A DNA stretch of 64,000 nt, taken from Flavobacteriales bacterium. Its GTDB lineage: Bacteria; Bacteroidota; Bacteroidia; Flavobacteriales_F; PHOS-HE28. Numbering within the stretch: the first letter of the stretch is position 1; each line of letters starts with the position of its first letter. Below the pieces are notes generated by a model. It worked only from the letters and a program-made list of their open reading frames with translations, did not search any database and was not told the DNA's origin. Made by a program: the position numbers and the translations under genes. Of this stretch, positions 51,247 to 60,116 are shown in pieces. The stretch spans positions 25,313 through 89,312 of the forward strand of contig JABWBQ010000004.1 of NCBI GenBank assembly GCA_013360395.1. Reading direction: 5' to 3'.

Positions 51247-52001
51247 GACCCGGCGGGGTTGTTGGGCCGCTTGGGTGCCCGTTCCTTCACCACCGGGGCG
51301 GGCAGGGGCGTGTGCGACAGGATCAGCATGTTGGCGTCATAGGTCACGATGCCCAACATGATGGAGTTGATCAGCCGGCCCACGTGCACGGGGTAGTGGT
51401 GCTCGCGGCTGTACGGATTGTCCTCGTAGGGATCGGCCACATGCACGATCTTGCCCTCCATGCCGGTGAGCACCACGAAATGCCCCATCGGCTTGCCGCG
51501 CAGGTCGTCGAGAACGCTCTGCCCGGCGGCCCCGGTCAGTTCGCGTTCGCTGCGGTACAGGTAGGTGGCGCTGAGGCCGGCGAGCACCGGCAGGCCCTGG
51601 TCCAGATAACCGCGCAACAGGTCGGGCGTGGGGTCGTCGAAGCGGATCTCCCCGCCCATCTTCAGGAAGCGGGCATAGGCCATGCAGGCCGCCGTGAGCT
51701 TCTTGCCCCCCTTGAAGCGTGCCTGGGCCACCAGCTTCTTGCGCAGGGTCTCGCCAGGCAGACCATCCCAGGTGGGGTCGAACACGCGCAGATTGTAACT
51801 GTGGATCCGGGCATGGAAACCCTGCCGCAGGGCGTGCAGCCCCAGGAACACGGCCAGGGTGCCACCATCCTCCAGGGCATGCACCTCGTCGATGACCTGC
51901 TGAAGCGGCAGGTGATGGCCCAGATGAGCATACACGGCCTGCAGGGCCGTGGGGCCGCACGTGTTGTCGTCGGGCTGGGGCAGGATGCTGAGCCGGCGCA
52001 T
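51243..52001 (-). CDS. C39-like cysteine peptidase
   Basis: 252 residues. The papain-like peptidase fold of family C39 has C15 in DDNTCGPTALQAVY, H174 in MGHFVVLTGM and D190 in VADPYEDN. There is no signal peptide, transmembrane segment or ABC transporter domain, unlike bacteriocin exporters, so it should act in the cytoplasm. It is first in the operon; ATG 52001 is preferred to a GTG at 52025 because the CACCTTTG element spans 52025-52032. It overlaps the ATP-grasp gene by four bases. Confidence 0.88.
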   Translation of the reverse strand: MRRLSILPQPDDNTCGPTALQAVYAHLGHHLPLQQVIDEVHALEDGGTLAVFLGLHALRQGFHARIHSYNLRVFDPTWDGLPGETLRKKLVAQARFKGGKKLTAACMAYARFLKMGGEIRFDDPTPDLLRGYLDQGLPVLAGLSATYLYRSERELTGAAGQSVLDDLRGKPMGHFVVLTGMEGKIVHVADPYEDNPYSREHHYPVHVGRLINSIMLGIVTYDANMLILSHTPLPAPVVKERAPKRPNNPAGS

Positions 52002-52024
52002 GCGGCGCCCGGTCGCGGGCACCA

Positions 52025-52032
52025 CAAAGGTG
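52025..52032 (-). promoter_or_regulatory. Promoter -7 element of the C39/ATP-grasp/GCS2 operon
   Basis: CACCTTTG, 23 bases before the ATG at 52001. Confidence 0.45.
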
Positions 52033-52099
52033 AATGGCGGGATGCCTCACGGATGGGCGTACCCCGGCGGGCCATGAACAGGCCGCCGTTCATGGCGCC

Positions 52100-53035
52100 T
52101 CAGGGCAGGAAGTGCCCCCGTGTGCGGAACATGCGGGGCAGTTCGCGCATGGTGTCGAAGCGCAGCTTGGAGCCGGGGTCCAGGGAGGAGACGGCCACCA
52201 GGGCCGACCATCCGGTGAACACGTTGACGGTGATGGGGGCGCGGCCATCGTCGAAGCCCACCTCCAGGCTGTAGTCCGGAGCCAGTCCAGCGATGTTCAC
52301 CGTGTCGGCGAAGGCCTGGGCGCGCGCCTGCATCAGCGAGGCCAGGTAGCCGTCCACCTTGCTTTGGTCGGCCGTGTCGGCGTCCACCATCCAGGTGCCG
52401 CCCCTGCGTTCCACGGTGAAGGCCGTGTCCATGGAATAGTGGAAGCGGAGGCTGCGGACATGGGCGGGGTCGCCACGCACCAGCCACTTGGTGCGCCATT
52501 CGTCCAGGGGCTGCTCGGCATACATGCTCATGGTGCCCTCCACGGCGAAGACCTCGCGCTCGCCCGGCAGGTTCACCGCGGACCACATGCCGACGTTGCC
52601 CGGCGCGAAGGTGTTGCGGCCGTAGTGCACCGTGCGCTCGGCGCCGTCCACCAGGCGGAAGACCACCGTCTCCCGCAGGCTGTCCGTCAGGTCGTAGCGT
52701 TCCTTCACCAGGTCCATGAAACCGGTGAGGCGTTTGGCGCGCATGTGGGCGTGGCCGCCGAGGAACTCACGCACGCGCCCGTCATCGGCGCGGTGGGATC
52801 CGCCCTCGTCGCTCACGGTCCATCCTGCCGGGCTGCGATCGAAACGCAGTTCGCGGTGGCCCGGGGCGCTCGGGAAGATGGAGAAGCCGGTGACCGCGGC
52901 GGTGTCCAGGGTCATCACCACGTCGCGGAAGCTGCGGTCGCGCGAGCGTGGGCTCCAGAAGTGGGAGACCAGCAGGAGCAGCGCCAGCACGGCGGCGGCG
53001 ATCAGCAGGGCGCGGGTGCTTCGGTCACGCCACAT
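52100..53035 (-). CDS. DUF4340-domain membrane protein
   Basis: 311 residues. One N-terminal helix (ALLIAAAVLALLLLVSHF) and a DUF4340 beta-rich periplasmic body (GWTVSDEGG, DLTDSLRETVVFRLVDG, WRTKWLVRGDPAHVRSL, WMVDADTADQSKVDGYLASL). DUF4340 proteins regularly follow GldG-like genes and are presumed part of the same exporter. It overlaps the gldG-like gene by 11 bases and ends the operon. Confidence 0.85.
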   Translation of the reverse strand: MWRDRSTRALLIAAAVLALLLLVSHFWSPRSRDRSFRDVVMTLDTAAVTGFSIFPSAPGHRELRFDRSPAGWTVSDEGGSHRADDGRVREFLGGHAHMRAKRLTGFMDLVKERYDLTDSLRETVVFRLVDGAERTVHYGRNTFAPGNVGMWSAVNLPGEREVFAVEGTMSMYAEQPLDEWRTKWLVRGDPAHVRSLRFHYSMDTAFTVERRGGTWMVDADTADQSKVDGYLASLMQARAQAFADTVNIAGLAPDYSLEVGFDDGRAPITVNVFTGWSALVAVSSLDPGSKLRFDTMRELPRMFRTRGHFLP

Positions 53036-54539
53036 GGCCGGGGGCGGTACGGGCCTTGCGCTGGCGGCGGCGCCATTGCAGGCGGAGCAGGCCGCCGCCC
53101 ACCACCAGCAGGATGGGCAGCAGCAGGTTGGTCCACTTCAGCGTGCTGCGCGTGGCATCGCTCAGTTCCTCCAGGGGCCGGTAGTTCACCCCTTTGCCGC
53201 GCAGGTCGATCAGGCCGGTCTGGTCGCTCGCCCAGTCCACGGCGTTCACCAGCAGGTTGATGTTGTCGGGGTTGAGCTGGCCACCCTCGGCGCCCACGGC
53301 GAAGTTGCCGCTGCCGATCACCACCAGCCGGGCCCCGGGGCCGTTGCCGAAGGGGCCTTCCACGGCGTAGGCCAGGTGGCGCGGGGCCTGCGTGAAGTCG
53401 GCGTCGCTCCACTGCTTCTGCAGGTCGATGGCATGCGGCAGGGGCACCGTGCCGGTGCGGTCGCTGGTCGTGAGCAGGGGGGTGCGGCGGTAGGTGCTGT
53501 CGTCCAGGGGGGTGAAGGAACGGGCGAACTGCAGCACCACGGCCTCGAGCTCGGCGCTCACCGGGTGCTCCCCGAAGCGGGTCACCAACGGGAAATAGGG
53601 GAAGGCCATGGCCGTCTGCAGGTTGAAGAAGCCACGCTGCTGCATCACCTGCACCTGCCCGCACTGCGCGTCCGTCACCAGGCCGTCGTCGGCCCGCAGC
53701 CCGTGGCGCGCCAGCCAGTCCTCGATGCCGGTGTGGCGCGGCTCCACCAGGGGCGTGCGCTGGAGGTCGCCGGCCGCGTTGCTGAAGGCGACGACCACAC
53801 CGCCACCGCGGCCCATGAACTCCTCCAGGCGCTGCAGGGCCATGGGGCTGATGGTGTCCGCGGGGTCCACGATGGCGATGGTGCGGAACCGGCCGTGGAT
53901 GGGCAGCGTGTCGTAGATGGTCATGGGCTCCACGCTGTACAGTACGCTCAGCCCCTGCACGGCCTGCGCCATGGCGTTCACCGAGGGCTCGCCATGCCCC
54001 TGCATGATGCCCACCACGGGCTTCTCGGCGACGCTCACCTCCTTGATGCGCGAGCTGAGCTCCCACTCCATGGGCGAACCGGGCTGCACCACGGGGATCA
54101 CCGCCTGCTGGTCGCCCATGCGCACCACCGCGCCCATGAAGGCCTTGATCTGTTCGGCCTTGTCCTTTTCGCGGGTGTTGACCAGCAGCGGACGGATGCC
54201 GCTCTCCAGCGCCTGCCGTTCCAGGGTATCGGCCGTGGCGGGGTCGATCATCTCGTACACCACGTTGCCGCCCGAGCGCTGGGCGTACTCCAGGAGCAGG
54301 TCGCGGAACTCGTCGCGGGCCACCGCCAGGTCGGGCGGCAGTTCCTGGGTGAAGTAGCCCGTGATGGTGACGGCCTCGGGCAGACCCTTGAGGATCTCGC
54401 GCGTGGCATGGCTCAAGGTGTAGCGCCGGTCACCGGTGAGGTCGATGCGGAAATGATACAGGGAGCCCACCAGGTTGAGCAGCACCAGCACGCCCGCGAA
54501 CAGCAGGGCGAAGCGGATCATGGCGGCCTTGGTCCTCAT
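53025..54539 (-). CDS. gldG: GldG-like ABC transporter auxiliary component
   Basis: 504 residues from ATG 54539. N-terminal helix (FALLFAGVLVLLNLVGSLYHFRIDLTGDRRYTLS), a large periplasmic domain typical of GldG/ABC_transp_aux (ITGYFTQELPPDLAVARDEFRDLLLEY, VVQPGSPMEWELSSRIKEV, VGIMQGHGEPSV, VDPADTISPMALQRLEEFMGRGGG), and a C-terminal helix with a basic tail. GldG is needed with GldA and GldF for gliding in Flavobacterium, but the same exporter occurs in non-gliders. Four bases after the permease gene. Confidence 0.88.
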   Translation of the reverse strand: MRTKAAMIRFALLFAGVLVLLNLVGSLYHFRIDLTGDRRYTLSHATREILKGLPEAVTITGYFTQELPPDLAVARDEFRDLLLEYAQRSGGNVVYEMIDPATADTLERQALESGIRPLLVNTREKDKAEQIKAFMGAVVRMGDQQAVIPVVQPGSPMEWELSSRIKEVSVAEKPVVGIMQGHGEPSVNAMAQAVQGLSVLYSVEPMTIYDTLPIHGRFRTIAIVDPADTISPMALQRLEEFMGRGGGVVVAFSNAAGDLQRTPLVEPRHTGIEDWLARHGLRADDGLVTDAQCGQVQVMQQRGFFNLQTAMAFPYFPLVTRFGEHPVSAELEAVVLQFARSFTPLDDSTYRRTPLLTTSDRTGTVPLPHAIDLQKQWSDADFTQAPRHLAYAVEGPFGNGPGARLVVIGSGNFAVGAEGGQLNPDNINLLVNAVDWASDQTGLIDLRGKGVNYRPLEELSDATRSTLKWTNLLLPILLVVGGGLLRLQWRRRQRKARTAPGHVA

Positions 54540-54543
54540 GGCA

Positions 54544-55269
54544 TCAGCGGGGCATGCCGCGTTTGGCCAGTTGCAGTTCGGCACCGAGCAGCCCGGCGCC
54601 GGCGATGCTCAGGAAGTAGAGCACGTCGCGGCTGTCCACCACGCCGCGCGACATGGAATCGAAGTGCACGCCCATGCCCAGGAAGTCGAACACACGGCCC
54701 ACCACGCCCGTGAAGGAGGCGGCCACGATGCCGGCCAGGAGGTGGAAGAAAGCACCGATCAGCAGGGCGATGAGGAAGGCCACGAGCTGGTTGCTGCCCA
54801 GGCTGCTGGCGAAGATCCCGATGCCGATGTAGCTGGCGCTCATCAACAGCAGGGCGAGGTAGCCGCAGAGCGCCGCACCGTGATCGATGGGGCCGATGCG
54901 TGCCACGGTGACGTAGTAGGGCAGCGTGCAGGCCAGGGCCATAGCGATCAGCAGCAGGCACGAAAGGAACTTGCCCAGCACCACCTCTCGGTCGGTGACG
55001 GCCTTGGTGAGCAGCAGGTCCAGCGTGCCCGTGCGGCGCTCCTCGGCCAGGGTGCGCATGGTGAGGGCCGGGATGAAGAAGAAGAGCGTCCAGTACGCGA
55101 TGTTGAAGAAGCTGCCCAGGTCGGCCTGCCCCAGCATGAAGACGTCCGTGCCGAACCACCAGGTGAAGAAGCCGCTGATCCCCAGGAAGACCACCAGCAG
55201 GATGTAGGCCATGAGGGAGTCGAAGAAGGCGGCGAGCTCCCGTTGTGCGATGGTCCAGGTGGCGTGCAC
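54544..55269 (-). CDS. gldF: GldF-like ABC transporter permease
   Basis: 241 residues with six helices. Typical ABC-2/GldF features: IAQRELAAFFDSLMAYILLVVFLGISGFFTWWF, FFIPALTMRTLAEERRTGTLDLLLTKAVTDREVVLGKF, and the C-terminal FDFLGMGVHFDSMSRGVVDSRDVLYFLS. It forms the membrane channel for the adjacent ATPase. Six bases separate it from the ATPase gene. Confidence 0.9.
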   Translation of the reverse strand: MHATWTIAQRELAAFFDSLMAYILLVVFLGISGFFTWWFGTDVFMLGQADLGSFFNIAYWTLFFFIPALTMRTLAEERRTGTLDLLLTKAVTDREVVLGKFLSCLLLIAMALACTLPYYVTVARIGPIDHGAALCGYLALLLMSASYIGIGIFASSLGSNQLVAFLIALLIGAFFHLLAGIVAASFTGVVGRVFDFLGMGVHFDSMSRGVVDSRDVLYFLSIAGAGLLGAELQLAKRGMPR

Positions 55270-55275
55270 GGCGGT

Positions 55276-56199
55276 TCAGTTCAGGGTGAGGTCGCGGAAG
55301 ATGTCCTCCAGGCGCGATCCCGGGGAGTGCAGCTCGGTGAGGGTCCATCCGCGGTCCACGCACAGGCGGAACACCTGGCGGGCACCGGACCCGCCGTCGG
55401 CGGTCTGCAACAGCAGGGCACCGTCGTTCGCCGTTTCCACCTGCTCCACGCCGGGCAGGGTGCGCAGGGCCTCGGCCGCCGCACCGGGCGGGGCATCCTC
55501 GATGCGCACCCGCACCAGGGGCCTGCCCTGGGCCTGGCGCCGCAGGTCGGCCGGCGAGCCGTCGGCCACGATGCGGCCCCTGTTGATGATGAGGATGCGG
55601 TCGCAGGTGGCCTCCACCTCGGGCAGGATGTGCGTGCTGAAGATCACCGTCTTGGCCCGGCCCACCTCTTTGATCAGTTCGCGGATCTCCACGATCTGGT
55701 TGGGGTCCAGGCCGGTGGTGGGCTCGTCCAGGATGAGGACCTCCGGGTCGTGCACCATGGCCTGGGCCAGGCCCACGCGCTGCCGGTAACCTTTGCTGAG
55801 CTCGCCCACGCGCTTGTGTTTCTCGGCGTCCAGCCCGCACACGCGCACCATGTCCCCGAGCCGCTCGCGGATGCGCTCCGGGGACAGGCCCTGCAGACGC
55901 GCGGCGAAGCGCAGGTGGTCCAGCACCGGCATGTCCTCGTACAACGGGTTGTTCTCCGGCAGGTAGCCGATGTGGCGCCGCACGGCCTGCGGGTCGGTGA
56001 GCACGGAGCGACCGCCCACCTCGATGCTCCCCGCGTCCGGAGCGAGCAGGCCGCAGATCATCTTCATGGTGGTGGTCTTCCCCGCACCGTTGGGGCCCAG
56101 GAAGCCCAGCACCTCGCCGGGCCGCACGTGGAGCCCGATGCCGTCCACCGCGGCCTGCTGGCCGTAGCGTTTGGTGAGCCCTTCGATGCGGATGTCCAT
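55276..56199 (-). CDS. gldA: GldA-like ABC transporter ATPase
   Basis: 307 residues. Walker [10 protein letters not shown] (35-43), signature [16 protein letters not shown] (SKGYRQR in place of LSGGQ), Walker [14 protein letters not shown], and switch His in STHILPE. The C-terminal extension (~220-307) is as in GldA. First gene of the gldA-gldF-gldG-DUF4340 operon. ATG 56199 is chosen from the family N-terminus; TATTTTTG ends 11 bases upstream. A role in gliding is not proven because no other gld genes are near. Confidence 0.9.
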   Translation of the reverse strand: MDIRIEGLTKRYGQQAAVDGIGLHVRPGEVLGFLGPNGAGKTTTMKMICGLLAPDAGSIEVGGRSVLTDPQAVRRHIGYLPENNPLYEDMPVLDHLRFAARLQGLSPERIRERLGDMVRVCGLDAEKHKRVGELSKGYRQRVGLAQAMVHDPEVLILDEPTTGLDPNQIVEIRELIKEVGRAKTVIFSTHILPEVEATCDRILIINRGRIVADGSPADLRRQAQGRPLVRVRIEDAPPGAAAEALRTLPGVEQVETANDGALLLQTADGGSGARQVFRLCVDRGWTLTELHSPGSRLEDIFRDLTLN

Positions 56200-56210
56200 G
56201 CGGCGCGGCG

Positions 56211-56218
56211 CAAAAATA
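56211..56218 (-). promoter_or_regulatory. Promoter -7 element of the gldA operon
   Basis: TATTTTTG, perfect TAnnTTTG, 11 bases before the ATG. Confidence 0.6.
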
Positions 56219-56276
56219 TCCGGCCACCGGCGGCGGTCCCGGAAGGCGATCGAAAAAACGTTAAGGACCGCCGTGT

Positions 56277-56807
56277 TCAGCGGGACGCCGTCGGGAAGAG
56301 CTCGTGGGGCAGTGCCCCTTCGTGCTCCAGCAGCCAGCGCTTGCGCCACAGGCCGCCCACGTAGCCGGTCAACAGACCGTCGCTCGCGATCACCCGGTGG
56401 CAGGGCACCAGGATGGGCAGGGGGTTGCTGGCGCAGGCCAGCCCCACGGTGCGCCCCATGGCACGACCGCCGATCCGCGCTCCGATCTCGCCATAGGTGC
56501 GCGTACGGCCGTGCGGAATGTCCGCGATGGCCGCCCACACCAGGCGCTGGAACCGGGTGCCGGCGCGCTGCAGGGGGAGGTCGAAGGACTTGCGCCGGCC
56601 TTTGAAGTACTGCTCCAGCTGCCGGGCGGCCTCGCTCAGCACCGCCGGTTGTCTGCCCCGTTTACCGGTGAGCGTGTCGAAGGACACCCGCGTGATCCCG
56701 GCGCCGTCGCTCTCCAGGAAGACCTTGCCCACCGGGCTATCCACGGCGACCACGTGCCAGTGGGCGAACAGTTCGGGTTCACGAGCGGGACGTGCGACCG
56801 GGGCCAT
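56277..56807 (-). CDS. ogt: O6-methylguanine-DNA methyltransferase (Ogt type)
   Basis: 176 residues from ATG 56807. It transfers alkyl groups from O6-alkylguanine to its own cysteine in a suicide reaction. Active site ILVPCHRVI with C136, preceded by the DNA-binding helix region TRFQRLVWAAIADIPHGRTRTYGEIGARIG and the ASNPLPI segment. No Ada metal-binding domain, so it is Ogt-like. The upstream frame is open but a TATTTTG element 20 bases before this ATG supports the start. Confidence 0.93.
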   Translation of the reverse strand: MAPVARPAREPELFAHWHVVAVDSPVGKVFLESDGAGITRVSFDTLTGKRGRQPAVLSEAARQLEQYFKGRRKSFDLPLQRAGTRFQRLVWAAIADIPHGRTRTYGEIGARIGGRAMGRTVGLACASNPLPILVPCHRVIASDGLLTGYVGGLWRKRWLLEHEGALPHELFPTASR

Positions 56808-56827
56808 GGCGTGGAGATTGCCACGCG

Positions 56828-56834
56828 CAAAATA
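56828..56834 (-). promoter_or_regulatory. Promoter -7 element of ogt
   Basis: TATTTTG on the minus strand, 20 bases before the ATG at 56807. Confidence 0.45.
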
Positions 56835-56888
56835 GGCAGCGGCGCCGTACCTGGGCACGGCCAACGGTGGCGCCGTCAACGACCGTGC

Positions 56889-56922
56889 AAAAAGAAGGAA
56901 GGCGACCCGTGGGCCGCCTTCC
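56889..56922 (-). terminator. Rho-independent terminator of the YceI gene
   Basis: 8-bp stem GGAAGGCG / CGCCTTCC (56915-56922 and 56897-56904) with a 10-base loop, followed on the minus strand by TTCTTTTTG. It begins 21 bases after the YceI stop. Confidence 0.8.
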
Positions 56923-56942
56923 AGCACTTCAACAGGGAGGGA

Positions 56943-57572
56943 TCACTGTGCCTTGGCCACCAGCGACACCGTGATCTCGATGTCGTCGCTGAGCACCATG
57001 TCCTTCATCGGGCTCGCCCAGGCCACACCGTACTTCTGACGGTTGAACACGAGCTTGCCGCTGGCCTTGGCCATGCCGTTATCCTCGGTGATCACAATGT
57101 CGGTGAGGGTCTCGCCATGGGTGCGGCCGCGCACCGTGAGGTTGCCTTCCGCGGTGTTGCCGCTCACGGAGACCACCTCGAAGCTCGCCGTGGGGAAGCT
57201 GTCCACCGCGAAGAAATCCGGGCTGGCCAGGTGACCCAGGAGCTTCTCCTTCGTGGATTCCTTCGTGTAGTTCGAGTCCGTCGGCACGATGCTCTTCATG
57301 TCCACATTGAAGGTGCCCGAGACCAGCTGGCCACCCTTGGCGATGAACTTGCCTTCGGCGAAGGCCATGGTGCCTTCGTGGTGCTTCACCTTGATCATGG
57401 TCCCCTTCCAGGTGAGGGTGCTGGCCGCCACGTCCAGCACGTAGCCCTGTTCCTTGGCCGCAGTGGCCGTGCTGTCCACCGGGGTGGCGGCGTTGTCGGT
57501 GTTCGCGCTTCCACCGCAGGAAGCCAGCGTTACGGCCACCATCGCGGCGGCGCTGAGCAGATGCATCTTCAT
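56943..57572 (-). CDS. YceI-family lipoprotein
   Basis: 209 residues. Lipoprotein signal with lipobox TLASC. A YceI lipid-binding beta-barrel follows: YVLDVAASTLTWKGTMIKVKHHEGTMAF, GTFNVDMKSIVPTD, LLGHLASPDFFAVDSFPTASFEV, NLTVRGRTHGETLTDIVI. YceI proteins bind polyisoprenoid or amide ligands in the periplasm; the ligand is unknown here. ATG 57572 is used; an ATG two codons later is equally possible. Own promoter (TATATTTG) and terminator, so monocistronic. Confidence 0.92.
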   Translation of the reverse strand: MKMHLLSAAAMVAVTLASCGGSANTDNAATPVDSTATAAKEQGYVLDVAASTLTWKGTMIKVKHHEGTMAFAEGKFIAKGGQLVSGTFNVDMKSIVPTDSNYTKESTKEKLLGHLASPDFFAVDSFPTASFEVVSVSGNTAEGNLTVRGRTHGETLTDIVITEDNGMAKASGKLVFNRQKYGVAWASPMKDMVLSDDIEITVSLVAKAQ

Positions 57573-57602
57573 CGGTCGGTCCGGGATTTTGTTTCGGGGC
57601 CG

Positions 57603-57610
57603 CAAATATA
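57603..57610 (-). promoter_or_regulatory. Promoter -7 element of the YceI gene
   Basis: TATATTTG, perfect match and identical to the tRNA-His element, 30 bases before the ATG. Confidence 0.65.
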
Positions 57611-57648
57611 GTCGGATATCCGTTCCATGGAAATAATATCATTCGTGA

Positions 57649-58836
57649 TCATCGGCCGTCCGGTCCGTGGAAGCTGCGCCCCTCGCGGACCATGCGCCGC
57701 AGGAGCGGGCTGGGCCGGTAGCGGTCCTCGCCGTACTCCGCCTGCAGTTGTTCCAGCCGGGCCAGGCACCAGGCAAGGCCCAGTTCATCGGCCCAGCGCA
57801 ACAGGCCCTTGGGATAGTTCACGCCCTTGGTCATCGCGAGCTCCAGATCGTCGCGGCTGGCGATGCGCAGGTGCAGGGCCTCGGCCGCCTCGTTGATCAG
57901 CATCACGATGATCCGGTGGAAGATGGTCTCCAGCAGGGAAGGGTCGTCCGCGGGCCGGGGCGGAACGGCGTTCGGGCCGTGGTCGTAGTAGCCGCAGCCT
58001 GTCTTGCGACCCAGCCGTCCGCTTTCCACCTGGCGTTGCTGGGTGATGCTGGGCCGGTAGCGGGGGTCGAAGAAGAAGGCCTCGAACACGCTGCGGGTCA
58101 CCGCGAAGTTGACGTCGTTGCCGATGAGGTCCATCAGCTCGAAGGGCCCCATGCGGAAGCCGCCCACCGAGCGCATGGCATGGTCGATGGTGGCCATGTC
58201 GGCCAGGCCTTCCTCGAAGATGCGGAGGGCTTCGCCATAGAAGGGGCGGGCCACGCGGTTCACGATGAAGCCGGGCGTGTCGCAGCAGATCACGGGGGTC
58301 TTGCCCCAGGCGGCCATCCACGCGCTGCAGCGCCCGGCCAGCGAAGGCGCCGTCACCAGGCCCGGCACCACCTCCACCAGGGGCAGCAGCGGTGCGGGGT
58401 TGAAGAAGTGCAGGCCGATCACGCGCTCGGGGTGCGCGCAGGCCCCGGCCATGGCGGTGATGCTGAGGCTGCTGGTGTTGGTGGCCAGGATGCAGGTGGG
58501 CGTCACCACGCGCTCCAGGTCGTGGAAGAGACCGCGTTTCACGGCCAGGTCCTCCACGATGGCCTCGATCACCAGGTGCGCGCCCTTCAGAGCCTCGAGG
58601 GCCTCCACGGCTTCGAGCCGTTCCCCCGCGGCGGCGGCCTCGGCGGCGGGCAGGCGGCCCTTGCCGGCCAGCAGGTTCAGCGTGTCCCGCACCCGCGCCA
58701 CGCCCTGGGCCGCGGCACCGGGCCGGGCATCCAGCAAACGCACCTTGTGACCGGCCTGTGCGGCCACCTGCGCGATGCCGCTGCCCATCGTTCCGGCTCC
58801 GATCACCGCCACCTCCATCTCCTTTTCCATGGTCAT
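57649..58836 (-). CDS. 3-hydroxyacyl-CoA dehydrogenase (PaaH/Hbd type)
   Basis: 395 residues if started at ATG 58836; a GTG at 58851 and an ATG at 58830 are alternatives. The NAD-binding domain has VAVIGAGTMGSGIAQVAAQAGHKV; catalytic region ATNTSSLSITAMA, GLHFFNPAPLLPLVEVV (catalytic His) and DTPGFIVNRVARPFYGEAL. A second short 3HCDH C-terminal domain follows (GVNYPKGLLRWADELG), as in PaaH-like enzymes. It oxidises a 3-hydroxyacyl-CoA; chain length is not evident. It stands alone. Confidence 0.92.
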   Translation of the reverse strand: MTMEKEMEVAVIGAGTMGSGIAQVAAQAGHKVRLLDARPGAAAQGVARVRDTLNLLAGKGRLPAAEAAAAGERLEAVEALEALKGAHLVIEAIVEDLAVKRGLFHDLERVVTPTCILATNTSSLSITAMAGACAHPERVIGLHFFNPAPLLPLVEVVPGLVTAPSLAGRCSAWMAAWGKTPVICCDTPGFIVNRVARPFYGEALRIFEEGLADMATIDHAMRSVGGFRMGPFELMDLIGNDVNFAVTRSVFEAFFFDPRYRPSITQQRQVESGRLGRKTGCGYYDHGPNAVPPRPADDPSLLETIFHRIIVMLINEAAEALHLRIASRDDLELAMTKGVNYPKGLLRWADELGLAWCLARLEQLQAEYGEDRYRPSPLLRRMVREGRSFHGPDGR

Positions 58837-58928
58837 GGCCGCCTTGGTCACGGCCCGGGGCGAAGATCGGGGCTGGACCCGAGCCGCAGCGCTTTCGCCC
58901 GCAGCGGCAGGGACGGGCCCGCACCCGC

Positions 58929-58935
58929 TACCTTG
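58929..58935 (+). promoter_or_regulatory. Promoter -7 element of the RlmI-type gene
   Basis: TACCTTG, eight bases before the ATG at 58944. Confidence 0.4.
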
Positions 58936-58943
58936 CGCCGCCC

Positions 58944-60116
58944 ATGCGCCCCCGTGTGTTCATCCGCGACCCCCGCGACCGGGTCCGCCAAGGCCATCCG
59001 TGGATCTTCGACAACCAGGTGGTGCGCGTGGAAGGCGATCCGGCCCCGGGGTCGGTGCTGCAGGTCTTCGACGAGCGGCGGCGCCCCCTCGGGCAGGGCT
59101 ACTTCAACGCATCCAGCAAGATCCAGGTGCGCATGCTCACCACCGACCTGGACGAGCCCGTCGACGACGCCTTCATCCTGCGCCGGGTGCGTGCGGCGTG
59201 GGCCTTCCGCCAGCGCATGGTGGACACCACCAGTTGCCGGGTCATCTTCGGCGAGTCGGACGGATTGCCGGCCTGCGTGGCGGACAAGTTCGGCGATGCC
59301 ATCGTGCTGCAGACCCTGAGCCTGGGCATGGACCGCTGGAAGCTCAGCCTGGTCGAGGCGTTGCGGGAGGTGACCGGAGTGACCCGTTTCTACGAGCGCA
59401 ACGACGTGGCCGTGCGCGAGAAGGAGGGGCTTGCGCCGATCAAAGGCTTCCTGGGCGAGGCCTTTCCCACCGAGCGGACCATCAAGGAGAACGGGCTGAC
59501 GCTGCGCGTCGATCTGGCCGAGGGGCAGAAGACGGGCCATTTCCTGGACCAGCGGCTCAACCACGCGGCCATCGCACCGGTGGTGGCGGGGGCGGAGGTG
59601 CTCGACTGTTTCACCCACACCGGCGGGTTCGCACTGCATGCGGCGCAATACGGCGCGAAGCAGGTGGAGGGGTTGGACATCAGCGGCGCGGCCGTGCGCG
59701 GCGCCACGGCCAACGCGGAGCTCAACGGCCTGGCCGAGCGTTGCACCTTCCGCGAGGCCAACGTCTTCGACTTCCTCACCGAGGCCGACCGGAAGGGCCG
59801 CAAGTGGGACGTGGTGGTGCTCGACCCGCCGGCGTTCGCCAAGAGCCGCGCCACGCTCGACGGGGCCACCCGAGGGTACAAGGAGATCAACCTGCGGGCC
59901 ATGAAATGCCTGCCGCCGGGCGGCTTCCTGGTCACCTGCAGCTGCAGCCAGCACATGACGCCCGGCCTGTTCCGCGCCATGGTGGCCGACGCGGCGCGCG
60001 ATGCCCGTCGGCAGCTGCGCGAGGTCCACTACGGCACACAGCCACCGGACCACCCGGTGCACTGGAGCATCCCGGAGAGCCTCTACCTCAAGTGCCTGGT
60101 GCTGCAGGTGCTGTAG
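58944..60116 (+). CDS. RlmI-type SAM-dependent rRNA methyltransferase
   Basis: 390 residues. N-terminal PUA-like RNA-binding domain (1-~75; GHPWIFDNQVVRVEGDPAPGS), then a Rossmann methyltransferase: GQKTGHFLDQRLNHA, EVLDCFTHTGGFALHAA (SAM site), VEGLDISGAAV, DVVVLDPPAFAKS (catalytic loop) and LVTCSCSQHM. The family methylates C5 of 23S rRNA cytosine 1962 (E. coli numbering). The 3' end overlaps the convergent SGNH gene by 29 bases. Confidence 0.92.
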   Translation: MRPRVFIRDPRDRVRQGHPWIFDNQVVRVEGDPAPGSVLQVFDERRRPLGQGYFNASSKIQVRMLTTDLDEPVDDAFILRRVRAAWAFRQRMVDTTSCRVIFGESDGLPACVADKFGDAIVLQTLSLGMDRWKLSLVEALREVTGVTRFYERNDVAVREKEGLAPIKGFLGEAFPTERTIKENGLTLRVDLAEGQKTGHFLDQRLNHAAIAPVVAGAEVLDCFTHTGGFALHAAQYGAKQVEGLDISGAAVRGATANAELNGLAERCTFREANVFDFLTEADRKGRKWDVVVLDPPAFAKSRATLDGATRGYKEINLRAMKCLPPGGFLVTCSCSQHMTPGLFRAMVADAARDARRQLREVHYGTQPPDHPVHWSIPESLYLKCLVLQVL

